A stretch of 64,000 nucleotides of DNA from Tetragonia tetragonoides. Its lineage: Eukaryota > Streptophyta > Magnoliopsida > Caryophyllales > Aizoaceae. Position numbers and translations under genes: made by a program. The notes beneath the pieces were generated by a model. It did not search any database. It saw only the letters and a list, made by a program, of their open reading frames with translations, and was not told the DNA's origin. The stretch spans positions 12,030,001-12,094,000 of the forward strand of contig CM076141.1 of assembly GCA_038025085.1 (NCBI GenBank), given 5' to 3'. The stretch's first letter is position 1. Each line of letters starts with the position of its first letter. Shown here one piece after another: positions 49,784 to 60,590 of the stretch.

Positions 49784-50760
49784 GTAAGAGCGCTGGTTAC
49801 GTGACATATGTCACAATCTTAGTGGTTATTGCCTTTTCTTTTCTTTTTCCTTTTTGTTTTTTCATTATGATTTTTATGATGATCATAAAGTTTATGCATT
49901 AAATGTAATGATACAAGTTCTTATTTAATACTTGACCATTTTTTAATTTAAATATTATTTTTTAATATTTATGAGTATAATTTTACGGGGATAAGGGCAT
50001 GTGTGACAATTGTTACGTATAAAGTCATCATTTTCAAGTTGTATACAATTTTTGGGTAATACATAGTAGGTGATATTTGATTAATATTTGCCAGGATAAC
50101 CATAGGTTATGTGACAATTAACATGTGACTGATAATATTTGTGGAATAAGTGTATGTATATAGTTTAGGGTAAGATCGCAAGTAACGTGACAAGTGTCAC
50201 AATTTGATTGGACATTAATTATTTTTCTCGTTTTGTTTTTTTTATTTTGGTGAGTAATTAGTTATCAACATCCTATTGTAATTGCTATAGTCTATTCATA
50301 TTTCTTCTTTTTTCTTTAGATAGAATTACATTGATCTAAAATGGCCTTAATGTCCATTAATGCTTTCAACACAATAAAAACTGTTATTGAGTATACATCA
50401 AATGATGAATATTTGGGGAAATAGATACACATAATATAATAAGGATTATATAGTTGTGGGTATAAGAGTTGGTAACGTGCAGGTGTCATATTTTGATGAA
50501 TTACATATTATTTCCCCTTTTTTTAGATAGTGAGTTGTCGCTATTTTTTTCCAATTGAAAGAAGGTAAGTCTTTTAACTTTTAGATTTCAAATATTGAAA
50601 TACACATTAACGGTCAGTCTGACCAAACCGATGGTTATGTAATAACAAGAAAACATCAGTTGGTATAAGCGTAGGCTATGTAAAAATTGACTATTATTTG
50701 TGGAGATAATCATTGTTAATATTACAAGCATTAAATACATAATTACATTTTATATGAAGG
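49782..50760 (+). repeat. Degenerate direct repeats around GTAACGTGACANNTGTCAC
   Basis: Related segments begin near 49782 (GGGTAAGAGCGCTGGTTACG), 50168 (GGGTAAGATCGCAAGTAACG), 50458 (GGGTATAAGAGTTGGTAACG) and 50664 (GGTATAAGCGTAGGCTATG). The first three continue with GTGACA/GTGCAGGTGTCA and a T-rich tract. Spacing is irregular (about 390, 290 and 205 bp), as expected for an old tandem array. Confidence 0.55.
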
Positions 50761-51029
50761 TATAAACACAAGTTAGACATAAAATTTGTAAGGACATGCT
50801 TGAATATATTGGCATGGGTCACATTTGGAGTGACAATTTGTTAAGTTACACTATATGATGTACAATTGCAAGTTAACTGATAAGTGATAGATATTATTTT
50901 ATATTTTAATCGGATAATGATGAGTGGTATGACATATATAACATTTCGGCCAATTACTATTTTTCATTATTCTTTATATACCTATCAAGCAATTTATTTA
51001 ATCATAAAAATATAGAGATATATGGGTCG

Positions 51030-51046
51030 CCCGTGCATAGCACGGG
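51030..51046 (+). repeat. Perfect 7-bp hairpin CCCGTGC-ATA-GCACGGG
   Basis: Followed by TAAAGTCCTACTATTG. Hairpin plus about ten bases plus CTA-type end resembles a Helitron 3' terminus, with the expected CTAG changed. Confidence 0.5.
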
Positions 51047-51074
51047 TAAAGTCCTACTATTGTATATTTTGGTA

Positions 51075-51253
51075 CTCTACCCTACAATCGATGTAATGTT
51101 GTAGGTTTGTACCATATTAGGGAAGAGGTTCATAGAGAAGAGGATTTTGTATCCAGAAGAAACATATGCGAAAAATATCTTGAAAATGTACGAATGAAAC
51201 TATTTTATTTAATATTAACATGCAAATCGTGCATCGCACGGGAATGTAACTAG
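51075..51253 (+). mobile_element. Helitron-like 3' terminus ending CTAG
   Basis: Ends with the hairpin CGTGC-ATC-GCACG, GGAATGTAA, CTAG and then T. The short GC-rich hairpin about ten bases before CTRR, inserted 5' to T, is the Helitron 3' signature. Its upstream ~150 bp is repeated in inverted orientation at 47588-47765. The 5' TC end was not located. Confidence 0.6.
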
Positions 51254-51380
51254 TTAATATAATATTCAAATTAAAATTTTTGGACTTTGTTGAGTGGGGT
51301 CAAATGACACCGTTTCTTTGAACCTAACTTAGACCATCGCCTATTAGGGAAATATATGCTTATTAATTGTTAGAGTTCGA

Positions 51381-52207
51381 ATTTTTTTTTTTTTTTTTTG
51401 AGAAGACAAGACAACCAGGTAACCTTCCGGGAAGGTTAATCTAAGATGCCTTCACTAACAGATTAGTGAAGGACTTGAAGAAACAAATACAGCCATGAAC
51501 AAATAAAAAAAGATTAAAAATGATACAAATCAGACAAATTCTAAACTTGAACCATCTTCATCTTCATCTTCACCTTGTTCATCAGCTCCAGTACCCAGGT
51601 AACAAAGGGCATCTCAGAACCCTCAAAGCACCAAGCAGACGATTATTATTATTATTTTTTTTCTTTAGGTTTTTCGGATCTATGATCCAAATACCTCCAA
51701 ACTCTAAAAGAGTCTCAATTCTTCATACAATTAACTTTAGCTAAAAACAACCATCAACTCCTAACGAAACAGTAGCCGAAAGTTATAAAAGGGGGAATCG
51801 CCTGAAAATTAAAGGCTTACCATCAACAGGTGGTCCAGATCGAAACAAACTAGTTCCGAACTGAACAAAAAACCAGGAATCCCGGCATCGAGCAAACTCA
51901 AGAGGGCTGAAAACTCATGCCTTCGCCGGAGGGGCAAAAGGTCGACCAAGGTCGCGGCGATCCCAAAAGGGCAGAACGAACACTTCAAGATTCTCACTCC
52001 TCCAATCAGAAGACAAACCAAGCAGATCTGAGAATAAAACTAACTCAAATTCGAAAAAAAAAAAGAAGCTAGAAAAGCTTGAGGAAGAAGGTGACTAGAA
52101 TGAGAACTTGAGGAAGGCTAGAAACTTTGAAAGACTGGAGCAAAAAAATCTTTGGAAAAAGCTAGGGTTTCTAGAGAGAGTTTTCTCTCTCTAGAAACCC
52201 CTTTTGT
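51381..52207 (-). mobile_element. Non-autonomous non-LTR retroelement, 827 bp
   Basis: The T-run at 51382-51399 is the A-tail of a minus-strand element. A 12-bp target duplication flanks it with one mismatch: GTTAGAGTTCGA (51369-51380) and GTTAGAGTGCGA (52208-52219). The minus-strand 5' end is a perfect 13-bp inverted repeat, TTTCTAGAGAGAG-TTTT-CTCTCTCTAGAAA (about 52168-52197), then GGTTTCTAG/AACCCTAGC words common at plant LINE 5' ends. No reverse transcriptase frame is present. Confidence 0.8.
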
Positions 52208-52520
52208 GTTAGAGTGCGACTTATACAATGGCTACAGAAGTATTTTCTCAATTGTAATTAAATCTTACAATCTAAATGGGTAATAATTTAATTGTAGTGT
52301 AATCTACCCCAGTACCAAAAAGTTTCACACCATACATCCAAGATATCAGAAAATTTGCATCAAACTATTATTGGGTAGATAATGGTCACAATTATTGAAA
52401 GTGCATATAATACAATTACATGTTACATCATTGTTTGTGCATTTACGCTTATGAACTCTGCCATATGTTCTACAGTTCTAGTCCTGGATAAATACTTTGA
52501 TATAAAAACTCTGAACTTGA
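52208..52520. other. 5' flank of the aspartic protease pseudogene
   Basis: AT-rich sequence. No clear TATA box at a convincing distance and no other gene. Confidence 0.35.
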
Positions 52521-53913
52521 ATGATGGGGATTGTAGAAAGGATATTAGTTTTGTTTCTCCATCTTCTATTGACCCTTTTGTTTCTTAAATGTTTATTTCA
52601 AACCTCAAATGGCCTCAAACTCCAAATGGCCTCAAACTCAAGCTCATCCACCTTGACTCCCTTGAATCACCTCTTTACATTAGCAACCTTACTCGAGGGG
52701 AAAGAATCCAAAGGCTTGTAGCCTTATCGAAAGCTCGAGTGGAGACCCTCGAGTCTCTAGACTCGACAAACACGACAGGACATGAACATATACTACAACC
52801 TCAATACATGAGACCCGAAATTCGTGTGGAAGGATTGTCACTATATATGGTGCTGATTAGTATTGGCACATTCAGTGAAGGTTCACCACATAGATCATAC
52901 TATCTGTATATGGATACCGGTAGACAACTTACATGGCTTCAATGCGCGAATTGCAGAGAAAAGTATTGTTTCCCTCAAAGAGAACCTCCTTTCCCAAACC
53001 ACTTATCTACTTCTTTTAGAGCACTTCCATGTGAGAATCATAAACTTTGTTATTCAGGTCAATGTTTAGGAGCCTTTTGCTCTTACACTCTACCAGGAAC
53101 AAGAGGCATACTAGGAAATGACTCGCTCGCCTTATCTTCAGAGTATGGAAAGTATGAGTTAGTTCAAGGCTTTGTATTTGGATGTGGCAACGACAATCCA
53201 ACAACTTTTCCATCCGAGCTAATAGCAGGAGAATTCGGCCTTGGATGGGGACCTCGTTCCTTTGTGTTGCAAAAAAAGGCTCAAACTCGAGGGCAATTCT
53301 CATATTGCTTACAACACATTCAACAAGAACATGAAGGACGCAATAGTGAGTTACATTTTGGAGCAGATATTGTACCAAAACAAGGTTTTGCCTACACTGC
53401 TTTACGTCGTTATCAAGGTAAAGAATTCTATTATGTAAACTTGGAAGGGATAAGTGTAGGCAATATGAGAGTCGACATTCCAACAGAGTCATTTCGCGTT
53501 AAACATGACTATAGTGGTGGAACTATCATTGACACTAGTTCTGCGTTCTCACATCTCATTCGGGTAGCTTATGATCGTTTGCGTGTTGCATTAGATGTAT
53601 ATTTTGCTCAATTGGAGAATTAAAAAGTTTCAACACAAGTTTATAGAGGCTTTGATATATGCTATCTCAGGATTAGGGTCGGGTTACCTGATCTACGTCC
53701 ACCAATCATATTCCATTTCGAGGGTGGTGCTAATCTTAGAATTGAACCTGTGAGTGTGTTCATTTGGACCCCTAAGCGTTGGACCAAAATATTTTGCTTG
53801 GCCATGTTTACTTCCAGTACAATGACAATTTTGGTATCGTATCAACAAGCTATATACTCGATTTATATATGACCTCATGGAATCAAAGCTCTTCTTCAAG
53901 CCAGCGGATTGTC
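52521..53913 (+). pseudogene. Nepenthesin/CDR1-type aspartic protease, intronless, broken
   Basis: A signal-peptide-like start (MGIVERILVLFLHLLLTLLF, 52524 on) is in a different frame from the body, which opens at LKLKLIHLDSLESPLYISNL. A 17-bp direct duplication CAAATGGCCTCAAACTC between them accounts for the shift. The body carries the first catalytic motif as YLYMDTGRQLTWLQC (usually DTGS), cysteine-rich inserts typical of nepenthesins, FVFGCGNDN and FGLGWGPRS. The second motif reads TIIDTSSAF, where D-[ST]-G is required, so the glycine is lost. TAA at 53621-53623 interrupts the frame, which then continues VSTQVYRGFDICYLRIRVGL and PPIIFHFEGGANLRI. One more shift occurs near 53845, before YDLMESKLFFKPADC. 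Family A1 secreted or extracellular protease; this copy should be inactive. Confidence 0.88.
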
Positions 53914-54029
53914 GAGTTTAAAGATCAAATAACTTGCTTTTGTATGAAATTGATGTTTACATATTATTATGATATATAACAAATAAATTGTTGGTTACTG
54001 AAAATTGAAAGATTTTTAACTTTCGCATT

Positions 54030-54352
54030 TGATTGGGGGCCTGTAAATGATCCCCATGTGGCCACACAACACAGGCCCAACAAGACATGGCAAGTGAAGG
54101 GGCTCAGCCCAGCAAACCTAGAGACAAGCAACACTTGCCTATAAATACCAAAGGAGAGCACAAAGGTAACTAACTCATCTCTACACCATATACCCTACTC
54201 ATACCTTGCTCATCCCCAAGATATCTAACTTCAGCATTGGAGGGGGGATTCCTCGTCCACCCTCGAGGTTAGTCTGATCTGTCTTGCAGATGACGTGGAG
54301 GGACCTACCGAGACGGACCCATCGGCATTGCCTACTGCATCCCCCCGAAATA
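54030..54352 (+). repeat. 5' LTR
   Basis: TGATTGGGGGCCTGTAAATG to CCCCCCGAAATA. It includes a TATA-like CCTATAAATACC (about 54139-54150). A putative primer-binding site TTTGGTGAACCCGACGTGAA follows directly; the matching tRNA is not determined. Confidence 0.85.
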
Positions 54353-54374
54353 TTTGGTGAACCCGACGTGAACT

Positions 54375-55680
54375 TAGCCTACGTGTGGGAATGTCCGGAA
54401 AGGAAACGAACGGGTTACCCCCTGGGGTTCTGGTGGAACCTTCGAATGAGGATGGCTCAACACCCCCCGAAAGTTTGGCTGAGGCAAAGGAAGTGGTAGC
54501 GGAACGCCGCAGCCAAGAAACACGAACGCGACAGAGTCTGTGGTCCCAGCTGCGGCCATCCCTACCCAGAAGACTGCAGCCAAAGCGGCGGCCGAAAGAG
54601 AGAAGCAAATAGCGGCCTTGAAAGAGGCGTTAGCGATCCTGGAAGGAGGGACGCCGCAGGGGCAGGATGGATCTACGGGCGTCGTGACAGAGCTCATTAA
54701 AAGAAAGGACGAAGTAGGGAGAATACTCGAGATGTCCGTAGAGGAGGAAGAGGAGAGGCCGATAGTGAAACAAAAAAGCACCGCAAGCTGACTCCTGAAT
54801 CATCAAGGCCAACTCAACAAGGGGCAAGGGCCGAGGAATATGCTGACAAACTCGTTGGCATCTGGAGTAAAAAGAAAAAGAGAGGAGTTGGAGGAACTCC
54901 TCGAGGCCGAAAAGTCTTGGGAAAGAGGTGATTGGGAAGACCAAGAACAGCCACCGAATGCCGGAGTAGCAGAGGAAGCAAGGCCCACCCCGGAAAGGCG
55001 GCAAGCAAAGTCCAGAGCCATCGTCCTCAAATTCCCTATAAATTCGCCATTCACAGCCACCGTGTTAGCAGCTTCACTTCCAAAAAACCTTAAAGTCTCT
55101 GACCTCTCATATAACGAATCGAAAGATCCCAATGACCACATCAGCAACTTCAAGTCAAGGATGTGGCTGAATGAGGTAGATGATGGAGCATGGTGTAAAG
55201 TCTTTCCAGCAACCCTAGAGGGTACAACCCTAGAGTGGTTCAATAACTTACCTTTGGAGTCCATATCCAGCTTTAACGAACTGTCAGACTTGCTGACAGA
55301 ACGATTTGTAAGCAGTAAGAAGAGGGAGAGGCTCTCGATGGAATTAATGAATGTTAAACAGGGCAAAAGCGAAAGTCTCAAGGATTTCCTTGAAAGGTTC
55401 AACACGTAAGCTGGAAGCATACCCAACGTCCAACAAGAGGTAGCGGTGTTTGCTCTATTGAACGGGCTAGAGGAAGGAGAATACATAGGAACCCTTGCAA
55501 AAAGGATGCCCGCAACCATGGGAAAGGCAATGGAAAAGGCAGCAGGATACATCCAAAAGGAAGAATTTGATTGTACCGCGGGAGATAACAAATAGAAAGT
55601 CGCCCCGGTCGCGACCAAGGCAATGGTGGTCCAGACCGCCATCCTAGACGGGATCATTGACAACGAAAGCTCGAGAGGAT
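54375..55680 (+). pseudogene. gag remnant
   Basis: An N-terminal Glu/Lys-rich region lies in shifting frames (54385-54791). The Retrotrans_gag-type core follows in 54840-55409: VSDLSYNESKDPNDHISNFK, WCKVFPATLEGTTLEWFNNL and ERFVSSKKRERLSMELMNVK. At 55408-55410 a TAA interrupts; the frame continues AGSIPNVQQEVAVFALLNGL and EEGEYIGTLAKRMPATMGKA before further stops. The protein would form the retrotransposon particle. No zinc knuckle was seen before the minisatellite begins. Confidence 0.75.
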
Positions 55681-55787
55681 AAAGCAGAGAAATACTTAGT
55701 TCGAGCTCTATGCACCGCTTACAGAGAACAGGACTACCATATTCGCCACACACTGAAGGGAACCGTTCTGGAAAAAGCCGAGAAGAT

Positions 55788-56463
55788 AAGACGGCCAAGA
55801 CCGCGATGAAAGATGACCAAGGTCGCATTTAAGATGGCCAAGGCCGCGATTAAAGACTACCAAGGTATATTGTAAGACGGCCAAGACCGCGAAGAAAGAT
55901 GACCAAGGTCTCACATAAGACAGCCAAGGCCGCGTTCAAAGACGGCCAATGTCGCACATAAGACGGCCAATGCCTCGATTAAAGACGACCAAGGTTGCAT
56001 TTAAGACTGCCAAGGCCGCAATCAAAGACGACCAAGGTCGCAGATAAGACGGTCAAGGCCGCGATCAAAGACGACCAAGGTCGCGTATAAGACGCCCAAG
56101 GCCACAATTAAAGGCGACCTTGGCTGCGGTTAGAGACGACTAAGGTCGCGTATAAGACTACTAAGGTCGCGACTAAAGATGACTAAGGTCGCGTATAAGA
56201 TGGCCAATGCCGCAATTAAAGACCATGGTCGTGTATGAGACAGTCAAGGTCGTGATTCAAGACGACCAAGGTCGCGTATAAGACGGCCAAGGCCGTGATT
56301 AAAGACGACCAAGGGCCCGTAAGAGACGGCCAAGGCCACAACTAAAGACAACCAAGGTCGCATATAAGACGGTCAAGGCCTCGATCAAACACGACCAAGC
56401 TAGTCGCATATAAGACGGCCAAGACTGCGATTGTGTGGCGACTAAGGTCGCATAAAATGGTCA
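55788..56463 (+). repeat. Dimeric 43-bp minisatellite with alternating dyads
   Basis: About 15-16 copies of a ~43-bp unit made of two related halves: AAGACGGCCAAGGCCGCGATT (21) and AAAGACGACCAAGGTCGCGT with a short AT tail (about 22). Each half centres on a short inverted repeat, GGCC-AA-GGCC or GACC-AA-GGTC. Because 43 is not a multiple of three and TAA recurs, it does not encode a continuous protein. It lies in the retrotransposon interior where pol would normally follow gag. Confidence 0.9.
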
Positions 56464-58518
56464 AAGCCAAGTACGAAGATGATAACTATGAAAAAAAGTC
56501 AAGATAATACAACAAAAGGGTATAGCTAAGATAAATGTTATGGCAAAAGCACAACATGTCTTAGGAACACAACGTAACACAAAAACAAAGGTGACATGCA
56601 ATAATCATAAGAGACGGACGCAGCCATAACCTCCTCAATCTAAGCACAAGTAGCGAAGAGGGATAAATGCACCCAACGGGGAGAAGTAAGGGGAGAGTGG
56701 TCTCGCGCGCACCCAGCCTGGACACCACGGATCCGGGAGATTTCTTCCAGGCTTTAAGCCTCAGAAAACCCTAAAGCCGGAAAGAACATAATCCCAGTCA
56801 CCTTGAGGATATAGTGTTGAGAAAACGACCACGAGTAGAAACCAAAGCCCTTTCCTAGGCGCATTCCCAGTCCGCACGACGATGCAAATCCCAGGCGCGA
56901 AAGTCAGTGAACTCCGCCTTGGCAGCAGCCAACCAGGTCTCAACATTCAATAACCTTTCATTATAGCGCGACACTTAACATCCTTTCATTATAGCACGAC
57001 ACTACTTATAAAGACAAGGCGGGTAGACCCTACGGGCAAAACCCGAACGTTATTGGGCCCTACAAATATTATTGGGCCCTACACATCGTGCGTATAGAAA
57101 ACACAACGAGAGGTACGACCCATTTATGATATGGATAGTGGTTGGGCCCAACACATTCCAGACATCACCAAATTATAAACGGACACTACCATAGAAACAC
57201 ATGTCAAATGTGAAGGTGGACAAAAGAAAACGTAAAAGGAAACATCATCAAATTATAAACGGTCACTGCCACGAAAACACAAAACACTTCAAAAGTACCT
57301 TACACACTGCGGTCACACAAGTGCCACCATAATACTACAAAGTCTTTAAATACACAGCGAGATATCAGCTGCCAAACGTACAAAAACTACCAACACGCGA
57401 GACCAACCCTGAAAAGGGAATAGGGAGAAATTGGCCAAAAGAGCACCACTAAAGGCTGCTGAATAAGACGCCATAAAACAAAATAAATATCACAACCCCC
57501 CTACAAAAGGATGAAGTTGGTCGCGAAACCTGCTAATCGATAGCTTCAAGCGGAGACACAGCCACGTCCATCTGTGCAACCGGAGAGACTGCCTGCTCAA
57601 GACTTGGTTGTAGATAGTCCGGCCTTACCCCACTATCATAAGCAGCAACAACAGCTGACCAATCAAAGTTCGGCTGAACGGAACGGACGCAAACCATTCC
57701 TCACCATTCTTGTAACCCTCGATCGTGGCTTGGGTAGCCAACTCTTTTGCATTTAGTCCCTCTCGGCTGCAACTGAGGCAACCTCAGCCCTGGTGGCATA
57801 ACAGCTACAACGGCCTCTGTAGTTTTCTATTCCTCATCATTGAGAGCTCTGTCCTGAAAAGCAAGCCTAGTCTCCAACAATGTGGTACGCGGGGCTGCCT
57901 CCTCCGCCAAGCGCTGATAATGTTTCCCAAGTTCCACAGCAATCAAGACGGAGCTGCAGCCTGCAGGCCTGGAAAACACGACGACTGCAGTCGGAACAAA
58001 AGAAGAGACGCATTACTTTTGGGGCGCCTATCTCAACAAAATAACAAAAGGGCACAAACCTGGGCAACATCGTGTGCAACCGTAGCAAAAGGAACAGAGA
58101 CATGAGCAGACTTAAGAGACTCCAACGGAAAATAGATGACCAAAGTGGTCGGAGAGGCTGCGGCCATCAGAGGATGCCTTCCCGCCATCGGAAGGTTTAA
58201 CTACCTATCTAGGAAGGACGCCATCACCACCAACTCGCTTCCGCTTGGAAGTTATCTTCTTGTCAGGAGAAGAAGGAGAAACCAAACCCGGCAAGAGGCC
58301 ATCTAGCTAAACGAAGCAACTGAGGGGGCAGACAGGGACGAGCGCCTCCGAAACCGCCAAGCAGCAGTCGGGTGAAAGATAAGGATGGAAGGGTGGGGAG
58401 AAAGAGAAATTAAAAGCTCACCAACCAAAAACAAGGGAAAGCGTGAAGTAACAAACACCTAGGCCCACTGAGGACACGCCTGTGAACATGACACAAGCCA
58501 ATGCCACAAAAAACGCAA
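56464..58518 (+). other. Retrotransposon interior without recognised genes
   Basis: Mixed composition with short frames only (for example 57574-57756 and 57725-58105). None shows protease, reverse transcriptase, RNase H or integrase motifs. Confidence 0.45.
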
Positions 58519-58745
58519 CCTTCCTTAAGTTCCTAAACCTGTCCGCTTCAGCCAGGCTTGAAACTTGGAGACTAATGATTGGGGGCCTGTAAATGACCCA
58601 CGTGGCTATACGGCGTGGGCCCTATAAGCCCACATAAGACACACTACCTTCCTTAAGTTCCTAAACCTGTCCGCTTCGGCCAGGCTTGAAACTTGGGGAC
58701 TAATGTTTGGGGGCCTGTAAAAGATCCCCATGTGGCCACACAACA
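58519..58745 (+). repeat. 128-bp tandem duplication of the polypurine-tract/U3 junction
   Basis: CCTTCCTTAAGTTCCTAAACC, GTCCGCTTC-GCCAGGCTTGA and AACTTGG-GACTAATG, then the LTR-start sequence TTGGGGGCCTGTAAA, occur at 58519 on and again at 58647 on. The inner copy carries only about 70 bp of U3-like sequence, so the element has two potential LTR starts (58576 and 58704). Confidence 0.85.
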
Positions 58746-59025
58746 CAGGCCCAACAAGATATTGGAAGTGAAGGGGTCCAGCCCAACAGACCTAGAGACA
58801 AGCAACACTTGCCTATAAATACCAAGGGAGAGCACAAAGGTAACTAACTCATCTCTACACCATATACCCTACTCATACCTTGCTCATCCCCAAGATATCT
58901 AACTTCACTATTGGAGGGGGGATTCCTCGTCCACCCCCGAGGGTAGTCTGATCTGTCTTGTAGGTGACGTGGAGGGACCTGTCGAGACAGACCCACCGGC
59001 ATTGCCTACTACAGCCCCCCAAACA
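58704..59025 (+). repeat. 3' LTR
   Basis: TGTTTGGGGGCCTGTAAAAG to CCCCCCAAACA, collinear with the 5' LTR. TATA-like CCTATAAATACC is retained. It is followed by the GCATT target duplication. Confidence 0.88.
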
Positions 59026-59919
59026 GCATTCTTTATGATTTGTTGGTCTATATTACTTCGTTTTTTCTATTTCTTTTTCTTTTTCTTTTTCAAGGTGACC
59101 TTTTAGAGTTTCTTCTCTAAAATTGACCGTCTATTTGTGGAAAAGAGAGAAAAAAAGTCTTTGATTTAGAATATGAGAATATTATTAATTGGCTTTATCT
59201 TGAAAAGTAGTTTTGCAATAGTGCAGTTTGGCGGAAATTCCCTCAAAATTGTTGCACTTGTGTTAATCTTAAATTCCCTAATAAATTCGAACTTGTTTTG
59301 TACCCCTAAAAAAATTGGCCTCGGAATTATCAAGTGATTTTCCGGCAGAATTTAACCGAATTTAAGTGACTTTTATCTCTCCAACTACGTACACATATAT
59401 AATTTGTTAACTTTATGTGTCTAATTTTCTTTTCTAAAATGAGTCCAAACAAAAATTTTGTGGACTATCTCTGGATCAAATCATCCTACACTCTCCTATA
59501 AAAAAAAATAATAATAATCCTACACTTCACCTTCTGCTTAAGGCTTAAAAGTTCAAAGGGTCTACATCTTTTGACTAAAATGACTAACTATACATTCTCC
59601 CTTTGATACACCCTTCCATATCCAGCAATCAAAAAAATTGTAGCCACCCCACCATCATTGTTTCCCTCTAAAATCATTCATTTTCTCTCTCCAAAATCAT
59701 GTCAATGGCTCCAAAGGGAAAACCCAATTGGAAGCACTCTTTACTTCCATCATCACCCTCATCGTTTCTTTTCTTCATTCCACTACAACCACCACCACTA
59801 CCACCTCAGTGCTCAATACCTTCTTACTTAAGACTAATTATGTTTAATTACCATTATAATCTTTCTTCACCATGGTTGCTGAACAAATTGCAAAGGGTTC
59901 CTGGGCACATTGATTGATC
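59026..59919 (+). promoter_or_regulatory. Upstream region of the LRR kinase gene, with a small upstream ORF
   Basis: CT-rich leader-like sequence lies at about 59640-59700. A 72-codon frame (59699-59917, MSMAPKGKPNWKHSLLPSSP...) ends three bases before the kinase gene's ATG. It could be an upstream ORF if transcription starts before 59699; no TATA box was fixed with confidence. Confidence 0.35.
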
Positions 59920-60390
59920 ATGGCCTTGCAACTGGGTTTCTGGGTTGTGTTTCTTTTGCTCAATGGCTTTTTGGGTTGGGTTTTCTGTGATCAAGATGGT
60001 AAATTTTTCAATGCTTTTCTCTTTCTAGTCTCATTGCTTGTTGATCAGAACCCACCATTTATATACAATGCTGATATGTGTGTGTGTGTGTTCTGTTAAA
60101 TTTGAAACTTCTGATGTCAATCTTTTTTGTTATTAAAATGGGAAATTTGATTTAAGTGTCATTTTCTTCCCCTGCTTTAATTGTGTCTGGGAATTCTTTT
60201 CTATTTTGGGAGGGTCAAAGAGGAAAATTAGAGGGAATTTGATACAAGTTCGAAAGGGAGTAGGGACAACAAGGTTGTTTTTTTTTTTTTTTTTTTTTTG
60301 TTCTACAAATTTACACCCTGAAAAAATAAGCATGAATGCATGATTATTTCAAGGAAGTATTAGCTTAATGTTAAGGGCACAGCAAATATA

Positions 60391-60590
60391 TGTCCAAGCC
60401 TAAGAAAGTAATTTGGTGAAGGTAGTCTGAAGCTTGGTTTGGTTGGCTGTGATCAGCACCAAGGTCAGTCTTAAGGGGGTTGGAGTATTTTGAATTAAGT
60501 CTACCAAAGATATCCAAAACTAGGGAAGTAGTTTGGTCAAGGTAGTTTGAAGCTTGTTTGGCTGTGATCAGCACCAAGATAGTCTCTCCC
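60391..60590 (+). repeat. ~122-bp tandem duplication in intron 1
   Basis: GTCCAAGCCTAAGAAAGTAATTT..GGTAGTCTGAAGCTTG..GGCTGTGATCAGCACCAAG recurs as ATCCAAAACTAGGGAAGTAG..GGTAGTTTGAAGCTTG..GGCTGTGATCAGCACCAAG. Intronic and non-coding. Confidence 0.8.

Larger units (their letters stand above)
54030..59025 (+). mobile_element. Complete pol-less LTR retrotransposon
   Basis: A perfect 5-bp duplication GCATT (54025-54029 and 59026-59030) flanks a 5-kb element with 322-323-bp LTRs. The LTR ends are inverted (TGTTTGGGGGCC...CCCCCCAAACA at the 3' copy). A gag region is present, but no protease, reverse transcriptase or integrase motif could be found in 55.7-58.5 kb. The LTRs differ at roughly 24 positions by eye (about 7%), so it is not recent. 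It inserted just downstream of the aspartic protease pseudogene. It resembles non-autonomous gag-only elements mobilised by a partner. Confidence 0.88.

Noticed and set aside
55415..55694. Minus-strand frames opposite gag
   Set aside because: They are shadows of the plus-strand retrotransposon sequence and match nothing recognisable.
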